DNA from: Novosphingobium sp. SG751A
Lineage (GTDB): Bacteria > Pseudomonadota > Alphaproteobacteria > Sphingomonadales > Sphingomonadaceae
Length of the DNA: 64,000 nucleotides
NCBI RefSeq assembly: GCF_013149295.1
Contig: NZ_JABGCB010000020.1
Location: 20,393 to 84,392 of the forward strand
Direction: 5' to 3'
The stretch's first letter is position 1; every line of letters begins with the position of its first letter. A program made the translations under genes and the position numbers. The notes below the pieces were generated by a model. It worked only from the letters and a program-made list of their open reading frames with translations. It did no database searches and was not told where the DNA came from. Positions 41,132 to 49,954 of this stretch are shown piece after piece.

Positions 41132-41848
41132 CTATCCGACCGGACCAAGCGGCCCATGATCGGCAAGCCTTTTCGAATCAGCCATTTGTATGTCACTATC
41201 CGGCAAATCGACCGGGGCTGCCAGCATCGCGGTCATCACCTGTGCGAAATGTTCAAGGCCAATGTCACCCGCCCACATCGCATGGGGCCGCGTAGGATCG
41301 GCGAGCGCCCGCGCCCGCGCCGAAAGTACCGCGCTGAGCAGCGCGCCCATGAAAACGAAGCGCTGGTTGCGCAAGGCCGCGTTCATCGCCGGCATCAGGC
41401 GGCGCAGATGCGCCAGACACCGGCCATAGGCATGGTTCCATTCCGGCTCGATCGCCTCGATCATAAAATCGCGGTGAGTCATGCCGAAGAGCGTGATGAA
41501 GCGCACATAATCATCGTCCGACAGCGCCGTGACCGAGCCGATCAGCACATCGACCACATCGCGCAAATGACGCGGGCCGCCGGCCGCCTCCATTGCATCA
41601 AGCGCGCTGTTGCGCAGCCGGTCCAGCTCCACCGCGCCATCCTTGATGATCGCGCGCACCAGCGTTTCCTTGGACCCGAAATGATAGCCCACCGCGCCAT
41701 GATTCTTCTGTCCGGCGGCCGCGGCAATCTCGCGCACGGTCACGCCATCAACCCCGCGTTCGGCAAACAGACGCAGCGCGATCCGCTGTAATTGCTCAGC
41801 GCCGCCTGCGGTGTTTTCCTCTGCCTTTGGTTTCTGAAGTCTGACCAT
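41132..41848 (-). CDS. TetR-family regulator 3, head of the F420 operon
   Basis: The 238-residue protein has a TetR helix-turn-helix at residues 20-60 (GVTVREIAAAAGQKNHGAVGYHFGSKE) and a C-terminal domain of about 170 residues. It is transcribed ahead of fbiC with a 17-nt gap, and diverges from the nine-gene operon starting at 41935. This position suggests that one ligand-sensing repressor controls both F420 synthesis and the catabolic operon (inference). The N-terminal arm is rich in Lys and Glu. Confidence 0.88.
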   Translation of the reverse strand: MVRLQKPKAEENTAGGAEQLQRIALRLFAERGVDGVTVREIAAAAGQKNHGAVGYHFGSKETLVRAIIKDGAVELDRLRNSALDAMEAAGGPRHLRDVVDVLIGSVTALSDDDYVRFITLFGMTHRDFMIEAIEPEWNHAYGRCLAHLRRLMPAMNAALRNQRFVFMGALLSAVLSARARALADPTRPHAMWAGDIGLEHFAQVMTAMLAAPVDLPDSDIQMADSKRLADHGPLGPVG

Positions 41849-41934
41849 GAGTGCAAAATCTCATTGCCAAGGCCTCTCGTCAAGTGCATTATCCATTTGC
41901 ATTAGACGATGATGACACATCGCATAAGTTGAGG
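41849..41934. promoter_or_regulatory. Divergent control region between TetR 3/F420 operon and the 4-hydroxyacid operon
   Basis: This 86-nt AT-rich spacer holds a direct repeat TGCATTA at 41885-41891 and 41898-41904, and a TGCAAAATC string at 41852. No clean copy of the island palindrome is present, so TetR 3 may read these different repeats. An in-frame GTG at 41851 would place coding sequence here, but codon use and the repeats argue against it. Confidence 0.45.
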
Positions 41935-42966
41935 ATGTCTCTTGTGAATTTGGGCGTAAACACCGATTCGCTGGGCGCATGGATGCGTGTTCAAGGGCTG
42001 GGCGGCGGCGTGATCGAGGATGTCACAACGCTGGCGGGCGGCACACAGAATATCCTGTTGCGCTTTGTCATGGACGGGCGGACCTTCGTGTTTCGCCGCC
42101 CCCCATTGCACCCGCGCGCCAATTCGAACGAAACGATGCGCCGCGAGGCCCGCGTGCTGCGCGCCCTTGCGGGCAGCGATGTGCCGCATCCGGCGCTGAT
42201 CGCGGCCTGCGACGATGAAAATGTGCTGGGCTGCGCCTTCTATCTGATGGAGCCGGTCGATGGCTTCAACCCCATCGGCCAGCTTCCCGAGCCCCATGCC
42301 TCCTCGCCCGCCATGCGCCATGCGATGGGTCTGGCGCTGGTCGATGGCATTGCCGCGCTGGGGCGGGTCAATTACCGCGCCGTGGGCCTTGAAGGTTTCG
42401 GCAAGCCGGAAGGTTTCCTTGACCGACAGGTGTCGCGCTGGCGCGATCAACTGGCCTCCTATGCCGATTTTGCCGCATGGCCCGGCGCGGATGCGCTGCC
42501 CGATGTGGGCGCCGTGGGCGCTTGGCTCGATGCGCATCGCCCCGGCTCCTTCATCGCGGGGATAATGCATGGCGACTATCATCTGGCCAATGTCATGTAT
42601 CGCCGCGACAGCGCCGATCTGGCCGCGATTGTCGATTGGGAACTGGCCACGATCGGTGATCCGCTGCTCGATCTGGGCTGGGTGCTGGCCACTTGGCCCG
42701 ACGGAGACGGCGCCAGCACGGTGTCGGTCACGCCATGGGACGGTTTCCCTACGCCTGCGGAACTGATCGCGCGCTATCGCGCCGGGTCAGCCCGCAATCT
42801 GGCCGCCATCGACTGGTATCACGTTCTGGCCTGTTACAAGCTGGGCATCCTGCTTGAGGGCACCTTTGCCCGCGCCTGCGCCGGAAAGGCGCCGCGCGAT
42901 GTCGGCGACCGCCTGCATGGCCGCGCCATCCACCTGTTCGAGCGCGCCGCGCGCCTCATCCGTTAA
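41935..42966 (+). CDS. APH-fold phosphotransferase, 4-hydroxyacyl-CoA kinase-like (LvaA/ACAD11 N-domain type)
   Basis: The 343-residue kinase-fold protein has GGTQNILLRFVMDGRTFVFRRPP, the catalytic loop IMHGDYHLANVMY (Asp and Asn) and the metal site IVDWELATIGDPLLDLGW. This subgroup is fused to an acyl-CoA dehydrogenase in vertebrate ACAD10/11 and is LvaA in Pseudomonas putida, phosphorylating the 4-hydroxyl of 4-hydroxyvaleryl-CoA. Here a matching dehydrogenase lies two genes downstream. Start choice is uncertain: GTG 41851, ATG 41935 or GTG 41944; GAGG sits just before 41935 and about 9 nt before 41944. Confidence 0.85.
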   Translation: MSLVNLGVNTDSLGAWMRVQGLGGGVIEDVTTLAGGTQNILLRFVMDGRTFVFRRPPLHPRANSNETMRREARVLRALAGSDVPHPALIAACDDENVLGCAFYLMEPVDGFNPIGQLPEPHASSPAMRHAMGLALVDGIAALGRVNYRAVGLEGFGKPEGFLDRQVSRWRDQLASYADFAAWPGADALPDVGAVGAWLDAHRPGSFIAGIMHGDYHLANVMYRRDSADLAAIVDWELATIGDPLLDLGWVLATWPDGDGASTVSVTPWDGFPTPAELIARYRAGSARNLAAIDWYHVLACYKLGILLEGTFARACAGKAPRDVGDRLHGRAIHLFERAARLIR

Positions 42967-42980
42967 AAAGGTATCGCCCG

Positions 42981-43715
42981 ATGAACCCACTCGATTTCAC
43001 CGGCAAACATGCGCTGGTCATTGGCGGCTCCAGCGGGATCGGCAATGGCATTGCCCGCGCGCTGTTCGACGCGGGCGCCCATGTCCATGTCTGGGGCACG
43101 CGCGCCACGGCGGCCAACTATGCGGGCGAGGAAGGGTCCGACCTCTCGGGCCTTGGCTACACACAGGTCGATGTCAGCGATGCCGCCGCGATTGCTGCGA
43201 CCCCCGCCCCGTTCGAAACCATCGATATTCTGGTCCATTCGCAGGGCGCGGTGCTTTACCGCCGTCAGGAATTCACCCCCGAAGGATGGGACAAGGTGAT
43301 GGCGGTCAATCTGGGCAGCGTGATGCATATTTCGCAGCGCTTTCACGCCGAACTGGCCGCCACAAAGGGCAGCGTCATCGTCGTCAGTTCCATTGGCGCC
43401 TTTCGCGCCACGATGGGCAACCCGGCCTATGCGGCCTCCAAGGCGGGCGCGGTCAATCTGGTGCGCACGCTGGCGCAGGCATGGGCGGGCGACGGCATCC
43501 GCGTCAACGGCATCGCGCCCAGCCTTGTCGACACCAAAATGACCAAGGTGACGATGGAGAATGACGAGCGCCGGACCCGCGCGCTGGCCAAGATCCCCCT
43601 GCGCCGCTTCGGCACGGTCGAGGAAATGGCGGGTGTCGCGCTTTTCCTCGCCTCGCCGCTGGCGGGCTACATCTGCGGGCAAACCATCATCGTCGATGGC
43701 GGCCTGACCCTGTAA
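42981..43715 (+). CDS. Short-chain dehydrogenase (LvaD-like position)
   Basis: The 244-residue SDR has VIGGSSGIGNGIARAL, a shortened cofactor domain (HVWGTRATAANY), HSQGAVLY in place of the usual NNAG, catalytic Ser in VVSSIGAF and Tyr-Lys in YAASKAG. It would interconvert a 4-oxo and a 4-hydroxy group (or a 3-hydroxyacyl group). In the lva operon of Pseudomonas putida an SDR (LvaD) stands with the kinase and the dehydrogenase, as here. It follows the kinase by 14 nt. Confidence 0.88.
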   Translation: MNPLDFTGKHALVIGGSSGIGNGIARALFDAGAHVHVWGTRATAANYAGEEGSDLSGLGYTQVDVSDAAAIAATPAPFETIDILVHSQGAVLYRRQEFTPEGWDKVMAVNLGSVMHISQRFHAELAATKGSVIVVSSIGAFRATMGNPAYAASKAGAVNLVRTLAQAWAGDGIRVNGIAPSLVDTKMTKVTMENDERRTRALAKIPLRRFGTVEEMAGVALFLASPLAGYICGQTIIVDGGLTL

Positions 43716-43743
43716 ATCCTCATTTCGCAAAGGGTTCACCCCG

Positions 43744-44973
43744 ATGGATTTCGAATATTCCGACAAGGTGAAGGCGCTGTCCGCGCAATTGACCGAATTC
43801 ATGGACGCCTATGTCTATCCGATCGAAAAGGAGCGCGACCGCTTTCATGCCGATCCGGCCAATGCGTGGAAACGCTGGCACGGCACCGAGGGCATCAAGG
43901 CCAAGGCCAAGGATGCGGGATTGTGGAACCTGTTCCTGCCCCATGAATATGGCGCCTTCAGCCCCGGCCTGACCAATCTGGAATATGCGCCTCTGGCCGA
44001 GATCATGGGCCGCGTGATCGGCGCTTCGGAATATTTCAACTGCGCCGCGCCCGATTCGGGTAATATGGAGGTGCTCGCCCGTTACGGCACGCCAGAGCAG
44101 CAGGAACAATGGCTCACGCCCCTGATGGCCGGTGAAATCCGCTCCTCCTATGTGATGACCGAACCGGCGGTGGCATCGTCCGACGCCACCAATATCGAAA
44201 CCTCGATTGTCCGCGATGGCGATGATTATGTCATCAATGGCCGCAAATGGTGGATTTCGAGCGCGTGTGATCCCAACTGCAAACTGTTCATCGCACTGGG
44301 CCGCACGCCCGACGATAGCCGGGGCAGGCATCAACAGCATTCGATGATCCTTGTGCCCCGCGACACGCCCGGCATCGAGATCGTGCGCCCGCTCGACGTT
44401 TTGGGCACCTATCATTCGCCCACCGGCCATGCCGAGGTCAGTTTCACCAACGTCCGCGTGCCCGCCGCCAACATGGTGCTGGGCGAAGGGCGCGGGTTTG
44501 AAATCGCGCAGGGCCGCCTCGGGCCGGGCCGCATCCACCATTGCATGCGCGTGATCGGTCAGGCCCAGCGAGCGCTGGAATATATGGCGCGCCGTGTCAA
44601 TGAACGCGTCGCCTTTGGCCGCAAGCTGGCCGATCAGGGCAGCATCCGTCAGGAAGTCGCCCTCTCCTTCTGCGAGGTCGAACAGGCGCGTCTGCTGACC
44701 CTCAAAGCCGCCGATGCGATGGACCGCTATGGCAACAAGGCGGCCAAGGATCTGATCGCCGCGATCAAGGTGGTGGCCCCGCGCATGGCGCAAACCGTCA
44801 CCGACCGCGCGATACAGGTCCATGGCGGCATCGGCCTGTCCAAGGACTTCCCCGTGGCCAGCGCCTTTATCAACGCGCGCTATGTCCGCCTGACCGATGG
44901 CCCGGACGAGGTGCATCTGGCCCAGTTGGGCAAGCTGAAGATCGCCCAATTGTCCGCCCTTCCTGTCCGCTAA
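43744..44973 (+). CDS. ACAD11/LvaC-type acyl-CoA dehydrogenase homologue
   Basis: The 409-residue protein is a dehydrogenase fold with YVMTEPAVASSDATNIET, INGRKWWISSACDPNC, RVAFGRKLADQGSIRQEVA and the ending RLTDGPDEVHLAQLGKL. The DGPDEVH ending, with Asp where normal dehydrogenases have Glu, is typical of the ACAD10/11 branch and of LvaC. In those systems the enzyme takes the 4-phosphoryloxyacyl-CoA made by the kinase and eliminates phosphate to give an enoyl-CoA. Location between the SDR and a carrier agrees with this. FAD binding is expected. Confidence 0.9.
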   Translation: MDFEYSDKVKALSAQLTEFMDAYVYPIEKERDRFHADPANAWKRWHGTEGIKAKAKDAGLWNLFLPHEYGAFSPGLTNLEYAPLAEIMGRVIGASEYFNCAAPDSGNMEVLARYGTPEQQEQWLTPLMAGEIRSSYVMTEPAVASSDATNIETSIVRDGDDYVINGRKWWISSACDPNCKLFIALGRTPDDSRGRHQQHSMILVPRDTPGIEIVRPLDVLGTYHSPTGHAEVSFTNVRVPAANMVLGEGRGFEIAQGRLGPGRIHHCMRVIGQAQRALEYMARRVNERVAFGRKLADQGSIRQEVALSFCEVEQARLLTLKAADAMDRYGNKAAKDLIAAIKVVAPRMAQTVTDRAIQVHGGIGLSKDFPVASAFINARYVRLTDGPDEVHLAQLGKLKIAQLSALPVR

Positions 44974-45006
44974 ATCCGGCCACCCACAAAACAGGAGCGC
45001 GCCGCG

Positions 45007-46362
45007 ATGAATGACCAATCCGAAAATACAGGCCGTGGCTGGTGGATGGTCGCGGTGCTGTTCCTGCTTTATGTGCAAAGCTGGGTGGACCGGCTGATCC
45101 TGTCCATGCTGGTCAGCCCGATCAAGGCGCATCTGGCGTTGACCGATGTTCAGGTCAGCATGGTGACTTCGACCTCCTTTGCGATTTTCTATGCGGTGTT
45201 CGGCCTGCCCTTGGGCTGGGCCTCGGATCGTTATTCGCGGCGGTTGATCATCTTTGGCGGGGTAATGGTCTGGGCTTGCGCCACTATCGCCTGCGGCTAT
45301 GCGCAGAGCTATGAGGGTCTGCTGGCCGCGCGCATTCTGGTGGGCGCGGGCGAAGCGGCGCTGCTGCCCGCTGCCTATTCGCTGATTGCGGACGCTTTCC
45401 CGCCGCATCTGCTGACGCGGGCCACATCCACGTTCCAGATGGCGGGCAAGGTCGGCTCGGCCACGGCTTTCGGCCTTGGCGGCATCGCGATTGCATGGGC
45501 CACCGCGCATAAGGGGCTGGCCTTGCCTTTTCATGCGGCCAGCCAGCCGTGGCAATTGGTGATGATGATGGTCGGCCTGCCGGGGCTGTTGCTGGCCCTG
45601 CTGGTCTTCACCTTTCCCGATCCGCCGCGCCGCCGTCTGGCCGGGGAAAGCGATAAGGCCAATGCCCGCGCGGTCACGATGGACTTTGTGCGCGGCAACT
45701 GGCGCCTGCTGGGGCTGATGCTGATCGGCACCTCGGCGCTGGCCATCTGCGGCTATTCGATGACCAATTGGGTGCCCACCTATATCGAGCGCCATTTCGG
45801 CTGGAAGCCGGTGCAATATGGCCCCGCGCTTTCCATCATGAACATCATCTCGGCGGTCAGTCTGGTTCTGAACGGCTGGATCGTGGACAAGCTGTTTGCC
45901 CGCGGCATGAAGGACGCGCATCTGCGCTTCTATGGCTGGCTGATCTTTGGCCTGTTCCCGGTCATCGCCTATATGTTCTTTGCGCGCAATGTCTGGGTGT
46001 TCCTTGCCTGTTATTGCGTGGCGCAATTCATCACCGTGCCTTTCATGGTCTATGTCTCCTCGGTCATGGCCATGATTGCCCCGGCGCAGGTGCGCGCGCG
46101 GCTGCTGGCTTTCTTTCTCTTTGTTTTCACCCTGCTCGGGCTGGGCGCGGGTCCGGCGATTGTCGCCGCGCTCACCCAATATGTGTTCCATTCCGAAGCC
46201 GCCCTTGGCTCCTCGCTGGCCGTTGTCGTGATTAGCGGCACGGTGCTGGCATGGGCCGCTTTCCGACGGGCGCTGCGCTATCTGGCGGGCGCCATTGCCG
46301 CGCGTGAGGGCCCCATGGCTGAGGCGCGCGTTTTTCCCCGAAAGGACATTGCATGTCGCTGA
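45007..46362 (+). CDS. MFS transporter B
   Basis: The 451-residue protein has about 12 hydrophobic spans beginning WWMVAVLFLLYVQSWVDRLIL. The MFS loop is GLPLGWASDRYSRRLIIFGG. It is closely similar in its opening to MFS transporter A, so both may move related carboxylates. The gene lies inside the 41935 operon between the dehydrogenase and the CoA ligase and overlaps the ligase by 10 nt, which points to import of the acid that the ligase then activates. Confidence 0.9.
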   Translation: MNDQSENTGRGWWMVAVLFLLYVQSWVDRLILSMLVSPIKAHLALTDVQVSMVTSTSFAIFYAVFGLPLGWASDRYSRRLIIFGGVMVWACATIACGYAQSYEGLLAARILVGAGEAALLPAAYSLIADAFPPHLLTRATSTFQMAGKVGSATAFGLGGIAIAWATAHKGLALPFHAASQPWQLVMMMVGLPGLLLALLVFTFPDPPRRRLAGESDKANARAVTMDFVRGNWRLLGLMLIGTSALAICGYSMTNWVPTYIERHFGWKPVQYGPALSIMNIISAVSLVLNGWIVDKLFARGMKDAHLRFYGWLIFGLFPVIAYMFFARNVWVFLACYCVAQFITVPFMVYVSSVMAMIAPAQVRARLLAFFLFVFTLLGLGAGPAIVAALTQYVFHSEAALGSSLAVVVISGTVLAWAAFRRALRYLAGAIAAREGPMAEARVFPRKDIACR

Positions 46363-47891
46363 CCCTTGCCGCCATCGCGGCGGACAAACGCGAGACCCTC
46401 GCGCTGGCCGATGAACGCGTGGCCTATAGCTGGAATGCGCTTGACCCGGTTTTGAACCATGCCGCCAATGCGCTGGGCGCGCTGCCCTTTACGGGCGAGC
46501 GCCGCGTGGCGGTCTTTGCCCAGAACGCCGCCGAAGTGGTGATCGCCTATGTCGCCTGTATCGAGACGGGCATCTCCAGCGTCCCCACCAGCTTTCATCT
46601 GACGGCGGCCGAAGCAGCCTATATTTTCAAGGACTCCGGTGCGATTGCCGTGCTGGTCGGGCCGGAAACGGTCGAGGCAGGGATGGCCGCCGCCGCCGAG
46701 GCGGGGATCGACACCGTGATAGGATGGCGCTGCGCCCCGCGCCCAGGTTTGATCCATTGGGAGGACTGGATCGCCGCCGCGCCCGGCACCGAACCTGACG
46801 CCACCCGCGCCCCTTTGCCCCATCTGCATTACACATCGGGCACCACCGGCCGCCCCAAGGCCACCGAGACCCCGCCGCAATATTTCCCCCGCGTGGCCAC
46901 ACTTCAGGCTCTGGCCGACACTTTGCGCCCGCGCGTCACGCCCTCGCCGGGGCTGGTGGTGGGGCCGCTTTATCACACCGGGCCTTTGGGCATGGCGCGC
47001 AACGTCTTTGCCGGGGGCAGCGTGATCGTGATGAGCCATTTCGACGCCGAGCGCGCGCTGGCCCTGATCGAACAGCACCGCATCGCAGGGTCCGTCATGG
47101 TGCCCACCCATTTCCAGCGTATGCTGGCCCTCTCGCCCGAAATCCGCGCGCGTTACGACGTGTCGAGCATGAAGCGTCTGGCCCACACCGGGGCGGCCTG
47201 TCCGCGCGATGTGAAAAAGGCGATGATCGACTGGTTCGGCCCCGTGCTGGTCGAGGCCTATGGCGGCACCGAGGCCGGATCGACCACCTTCATCACCTCG
47301 CCCGAATGGCTGGCGCGGCCCGGATCGGTGGGCCGCGCGCTGGCTCCGTTCGAAACGGTGATCGTCGATGAACACGGCGCACCTCTCCCCCCGCATCAGG
47401 TGGGCCAGGTCTATTTCCGCGACACGTCGGGCCATGGCATCGTCTATCGCGGCGACCCCGAAAAGACCGCCGCCGCCCATATCGCGCCGGGTGTCTTTAC
47501 GCTGGGCGAAATGGGCTATGTCGATGAGGAAGGCTATCTTTTCATCACCGACCGGGTTTCGGACATGATCGTATCGGGCGGGGTCAACATCTATCCCGCC
47601 GAGGCCGAGCATGTCCTGCTGACCCACCCCAAGGTCGAGGATGTGGCAGTCGTCTCCGCCCCCCATGCCGAAATGGGCGAGGAAGCGCGCGCGCTGGTCA
47701 TCCCCGTCGATCCTGCCGATCCGCCCACGGCCGAGGAGCTCAACGCCTTCTGCCGCGCGTCCCTTGCCGGATACAAATGCCCGCGCGGATACGAGATGGT
47801 CGATGACATCGGCCGCACCGCCATGGGCAAGGTCAACAAGAAGGCCCTGCGCGCCCGCTTCTGGCCAACAGACCGCACGATCGGAGGCTGA
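46353..47891 (+). CDS. Acyl-CoA synthetase (AMP-forming)
   Basis: The 512-residue ligase has the P-loop YTSGTTGRPKA, the ATP site EAYGGTEAGSTTF, GEMGYVDEEGYLFITDR and the Lys-bearing C-terminal GRTAMGKVNKKALRARF. It couples a carboxylic acid to CoA through an adenylate. It corresponds in position to LvaE in the levulinate system. Its start overlaps the transporter stop. The acid substrate may be produced by the quinoprotein dehydrogenase encoded next. Confidence 0.93.
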   Translation: MSLTLAAIAADKRETLALADERVAYSWNALDPVLNHAANALGALPFTGERRVAVFAQNAAEVVIAYVACIETGISSVPTSFHLTAAEAAYIFKDSGAIAVLVGPETVEAGMAAAAEAGIDTVIGWRCAPRPGLIHWEDWIAAAPGTEPDATRAPLPHLHYTSGTTGRPKATETPPQYFPRVATLQALADTLRPRVTPSPGLVVGPLYHTGPLGMARNVFAGGSVIVMSHFDAERALALIEQHRIAGSVMVPTHFQRMLALSPEIRARYDVSSMKRLAHTGAACPRDVKKAMIDWFGPVLVEAYGGTEAGSTTFITSPEWLARPGSVGRALAPFETVIVDEHGAPLPPHQVGQVYFRDTSGHGIVYRGDPEKTAAAHIAPGVFTLGEMGYVDEEGYLFITDRVSDMIVSGGVNIYPAEAEHVLLTHPKVEDVAVVSAPHAEMGEEARALVIPVDPADPPTAEELNAFCRASLAGYKCPRGYEMVDDIGRTAMGKVNKKALRARFWPTDRTIGG

Positions 47892-47896
47892 TCCCC

Positions 47897-49954
47897 ATGC
47901 GTCGTTTTGCAGCTCTTTTGCCGCTGGCCCTGCTGGCCGCCACGCCTCCCGCGCCCAATGTCAACTGGGCCGGATATGGCGGGCCGGATGAAAACCACTA
48001 CAGCCCGCTGGCCCAGATCAACGCGGGCAATGTCAAACAGCTTGGCCTGGCATGGTACAAAGACATCAATGACGGGGGCAGCGCGCTTTCGGCCCCCATC
48101 GCCGTCGACGGCGTGGTCTATTACGCCTCCGGCACCAGCCATATCCGGGCGGTGGATGCCGCCACGGGCCGCGAGCTCTGGCATTACGATGCGCAGACAT
48201 GGAAAGCGGCGGGCCACAAGATGCGCGGAGCATGGGGCATTCGCGGCCTTGCCTATGATGCGGGACGGATCTTCTTTGGCACGCTGGATGGCCGCCTGAT
48301 TGCTCTGGATGCCAAAACCGGGCGTCCGGCGTGGCAAAGCATGACCATCGAGCCGGACGATGAACGCTATATCTCCGGCCCGCCATGGGTGTTTCGCGGC
48401 AAGGTCATCATCGGTCATGGCGGCGCCGATTTTGCCCCCGTGCGCGGCTATGTGACGGCCTATGACCAGAAGACCGGCAAGCAGCTCTGGCGCTTCTACA
48501 CCGTCCCCGGCGATCCGGCGAAGGGCTTTGAAAACAAGGCCATGGAAATGGCGGCCAAGACGTGGAACGGGCAGTGGTGGCGCTATGGCGGCGGCGGCAC
48601 GGTGTGGAACGCGATGGCCTATGATCCGCGTTTCAACCGGATCTATATCGGCATCGGCAATGGTTCCCCATGGAACCGCAAGATCCGTTCGCCCGGCGGG
48701 GGCGACAATCTGTTCCTCTGCTCCATCGTCGCGCTGGATGCGGATACGGGCGAATATGTCTGGCACTATCAGACCAATCCCGGCGAAACGTGGGATTTCA
48801 ATTCCGCGATGGACATCGAGCTGACCGACATGGTGGTGAACGGGCAGAAGCGCCCCGTGCTGATGCATGCGCCCAAGAACGGCTTTGTCTATGTGATCGA
48901 CCGGGAAAACGGCAAGCTGATCTCGGCCAAGAACATCGTGCCGGTCAACTGGGCCAAGGGGATCGATGTGGCCACCGGCCGCCCCATCGAGAACCCCGAG
49001 GCGCGCTATCCCGATGGGCGGCCTGCGGTGGTCTATCCCTCGCCCTTTGGCGCGCATAATATCGAGGCCATGAGCTATAACCCGGCGACCGGGCTGCTCT
49101 ATATTCCGACGATGGATCAGGGGCGGGTTTACGTCGACCCTGAAAGCGGGCTGGCAGGCTGGCGGCATCTCGATGGGCAGCGCCTGTCCACCGGCACCGG
49201 CGCGCCGCCGCCCGGCGTGGCCCCGGATCGCGCGGCCACCAGTTTTCTACTGGCATGGAACCCGGCGACGCAGAGCGAGGCATGGAGCATCCCCATGCCC
49301 GGCATTCGCGGCGGTGGCGGCACGGCCAGCACGGGCGGCGGCTTGCTGTTTGCGGGCAATGCAGGCGGGACGTTCGACGCCTATGCCGCGGCAACGGGCC
49401 GCAAATTATGGTCCTTCAACGCGCAAACGGCGGTGATGGCCCAGCCCATCACCTATCGCGCCCATGGCCGCCAATATGTCAGCGTGATCGCGGGCGCGCG
49501 TTTCGCCAGTGCCACCGGCCTGCCGCGTGAATGGAATTACCGGACCCAGCAATGGCGGCTGCTGACCTTTGCCCTTGGCGGCAAAGCACGCCTACCGCGC
49601 GCGGCGCAGGTGGAAACGCCGGTGCTGGACGATCCCGCTTTTGCACCCGTGACGTCGCGCGTTGCGGCGGGCAATGGCGCTTTTGCCCAGCGTTGTTCGA
49701 TCTGTCACGGCGCGGCCACGGTGTCGGGCGGCACGGCGCCCGATCTGGCCCAGTCGCCCATTGCATTGGACACGGCCTCGTTTCGCGCGGTGCTGCATGA
49801 CGGGCTGCTGCGCGAGCGCGGCATGCCGCAATTTGAAGAATTGAGCGATGGCGAGATCGAGGATCTGCGCCACTACATCCGTCAACGCGCCCGCGAGCGG
49901 ATCTCCGCCAAGCCGGGTCAGCCAACGAACAGAGGTTTGCATGAAGGTCAATGA
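47897..49954 (+). CDS. PQQ-dependent quinohemoprotein dehydrogenase A
   Basis: The 685-residue protein has a signal peptide (MRRFAALLPLALLAATPP), an eight-bladed quinoprotein propeller (WHYDAQTW, WRFYTVPGDPAKGF, GTGNGSPW-like IGNGSPWN, VWHYQTNPGETWDFNSAMDIEL) and a C-terminal cytochrome c domain with Cys600-S-I-Cys603-His604. The vicinal Cys-Cys of methanol/ethanol dehydrogenases is replaced by MRGAWGIRG. It oxidises an alcohol in the periplasm and passes electrons through its heme. The PQQ synthesis genes are not in the window. It lies between the ligase and the FadB-like gene, overlapping the latter by 14 nt. Confidence 0.92.
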   Translation: MRRFAALLPLALLAATPPAPNVNWAGYGGPDENHYSPLAQINAGNVKQLGLAWYKDINDGGSALSAPIAVDGVVYYASGTSHIRAVDAATGRELWHYDAQTWKAAGHKMRGAWGIRGLAYDAGRIFFGTLDGRLIALDAKTGRPAWQSMTIEPDDERYISGPPWVFRGKVIIGHGGADFAPVRGYVTAYDQKTGKQLWRFYTVPGDPAKGFENKAMEMAAKTWNGQWWRYGGGGTVWNAMAYDPRFNRIYIGIGNGSPWNRKIRSPGGGDNLFLCSIVALDADTGEYVWHYQTNPGETWDFNSAMDIELTDMVVNGQKRPVLMHAPKNGFVYVIDRENGKLISAKNIVPVNWAKGIDVATGRPIENPEARYPDGRPAVVYPSPFGAHNIEAMSYNPATGLLYIPTMDQGRVYVDPESGLAGWRHLDGQRLSTGTGAPPPGVAPDRAATSFLLAWNPATQSEAWSIPMPGIRGGGGTASTGGGLLFAGNAGGTFDAYAAATGRKLWSFNAQTAVMAQPITYRAHGRQYVSVIAGARFASATGLPREWNYRTQQWRLLTFALGGKARLPRAAQVETPVLDDPAFAPVTSRVAAGNGAFAQRCSICHGAATVSGGTAPDLAQSPIALDTASFRAVLHDGLLRERGMPQFEELSDGEIEDLRHYIRQRARERISAKPGQPTNRGLHEGQ

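Noticed and set aside
38550..41159. Long plus-strand frame (about 869 codons) opposite fbiC
   Set aside because: Antisense shadow of the FbiC reading frame with His/Arg-rich composition; no start signal and no homologous motifs.
43720..46191. Long minus-strand frame (about 823 codons) opposite the ACAD11-like and MFS genes
   Set aside because: Antisense shadow over two strongly supported genes; composition and lack of motifs argue against coding.
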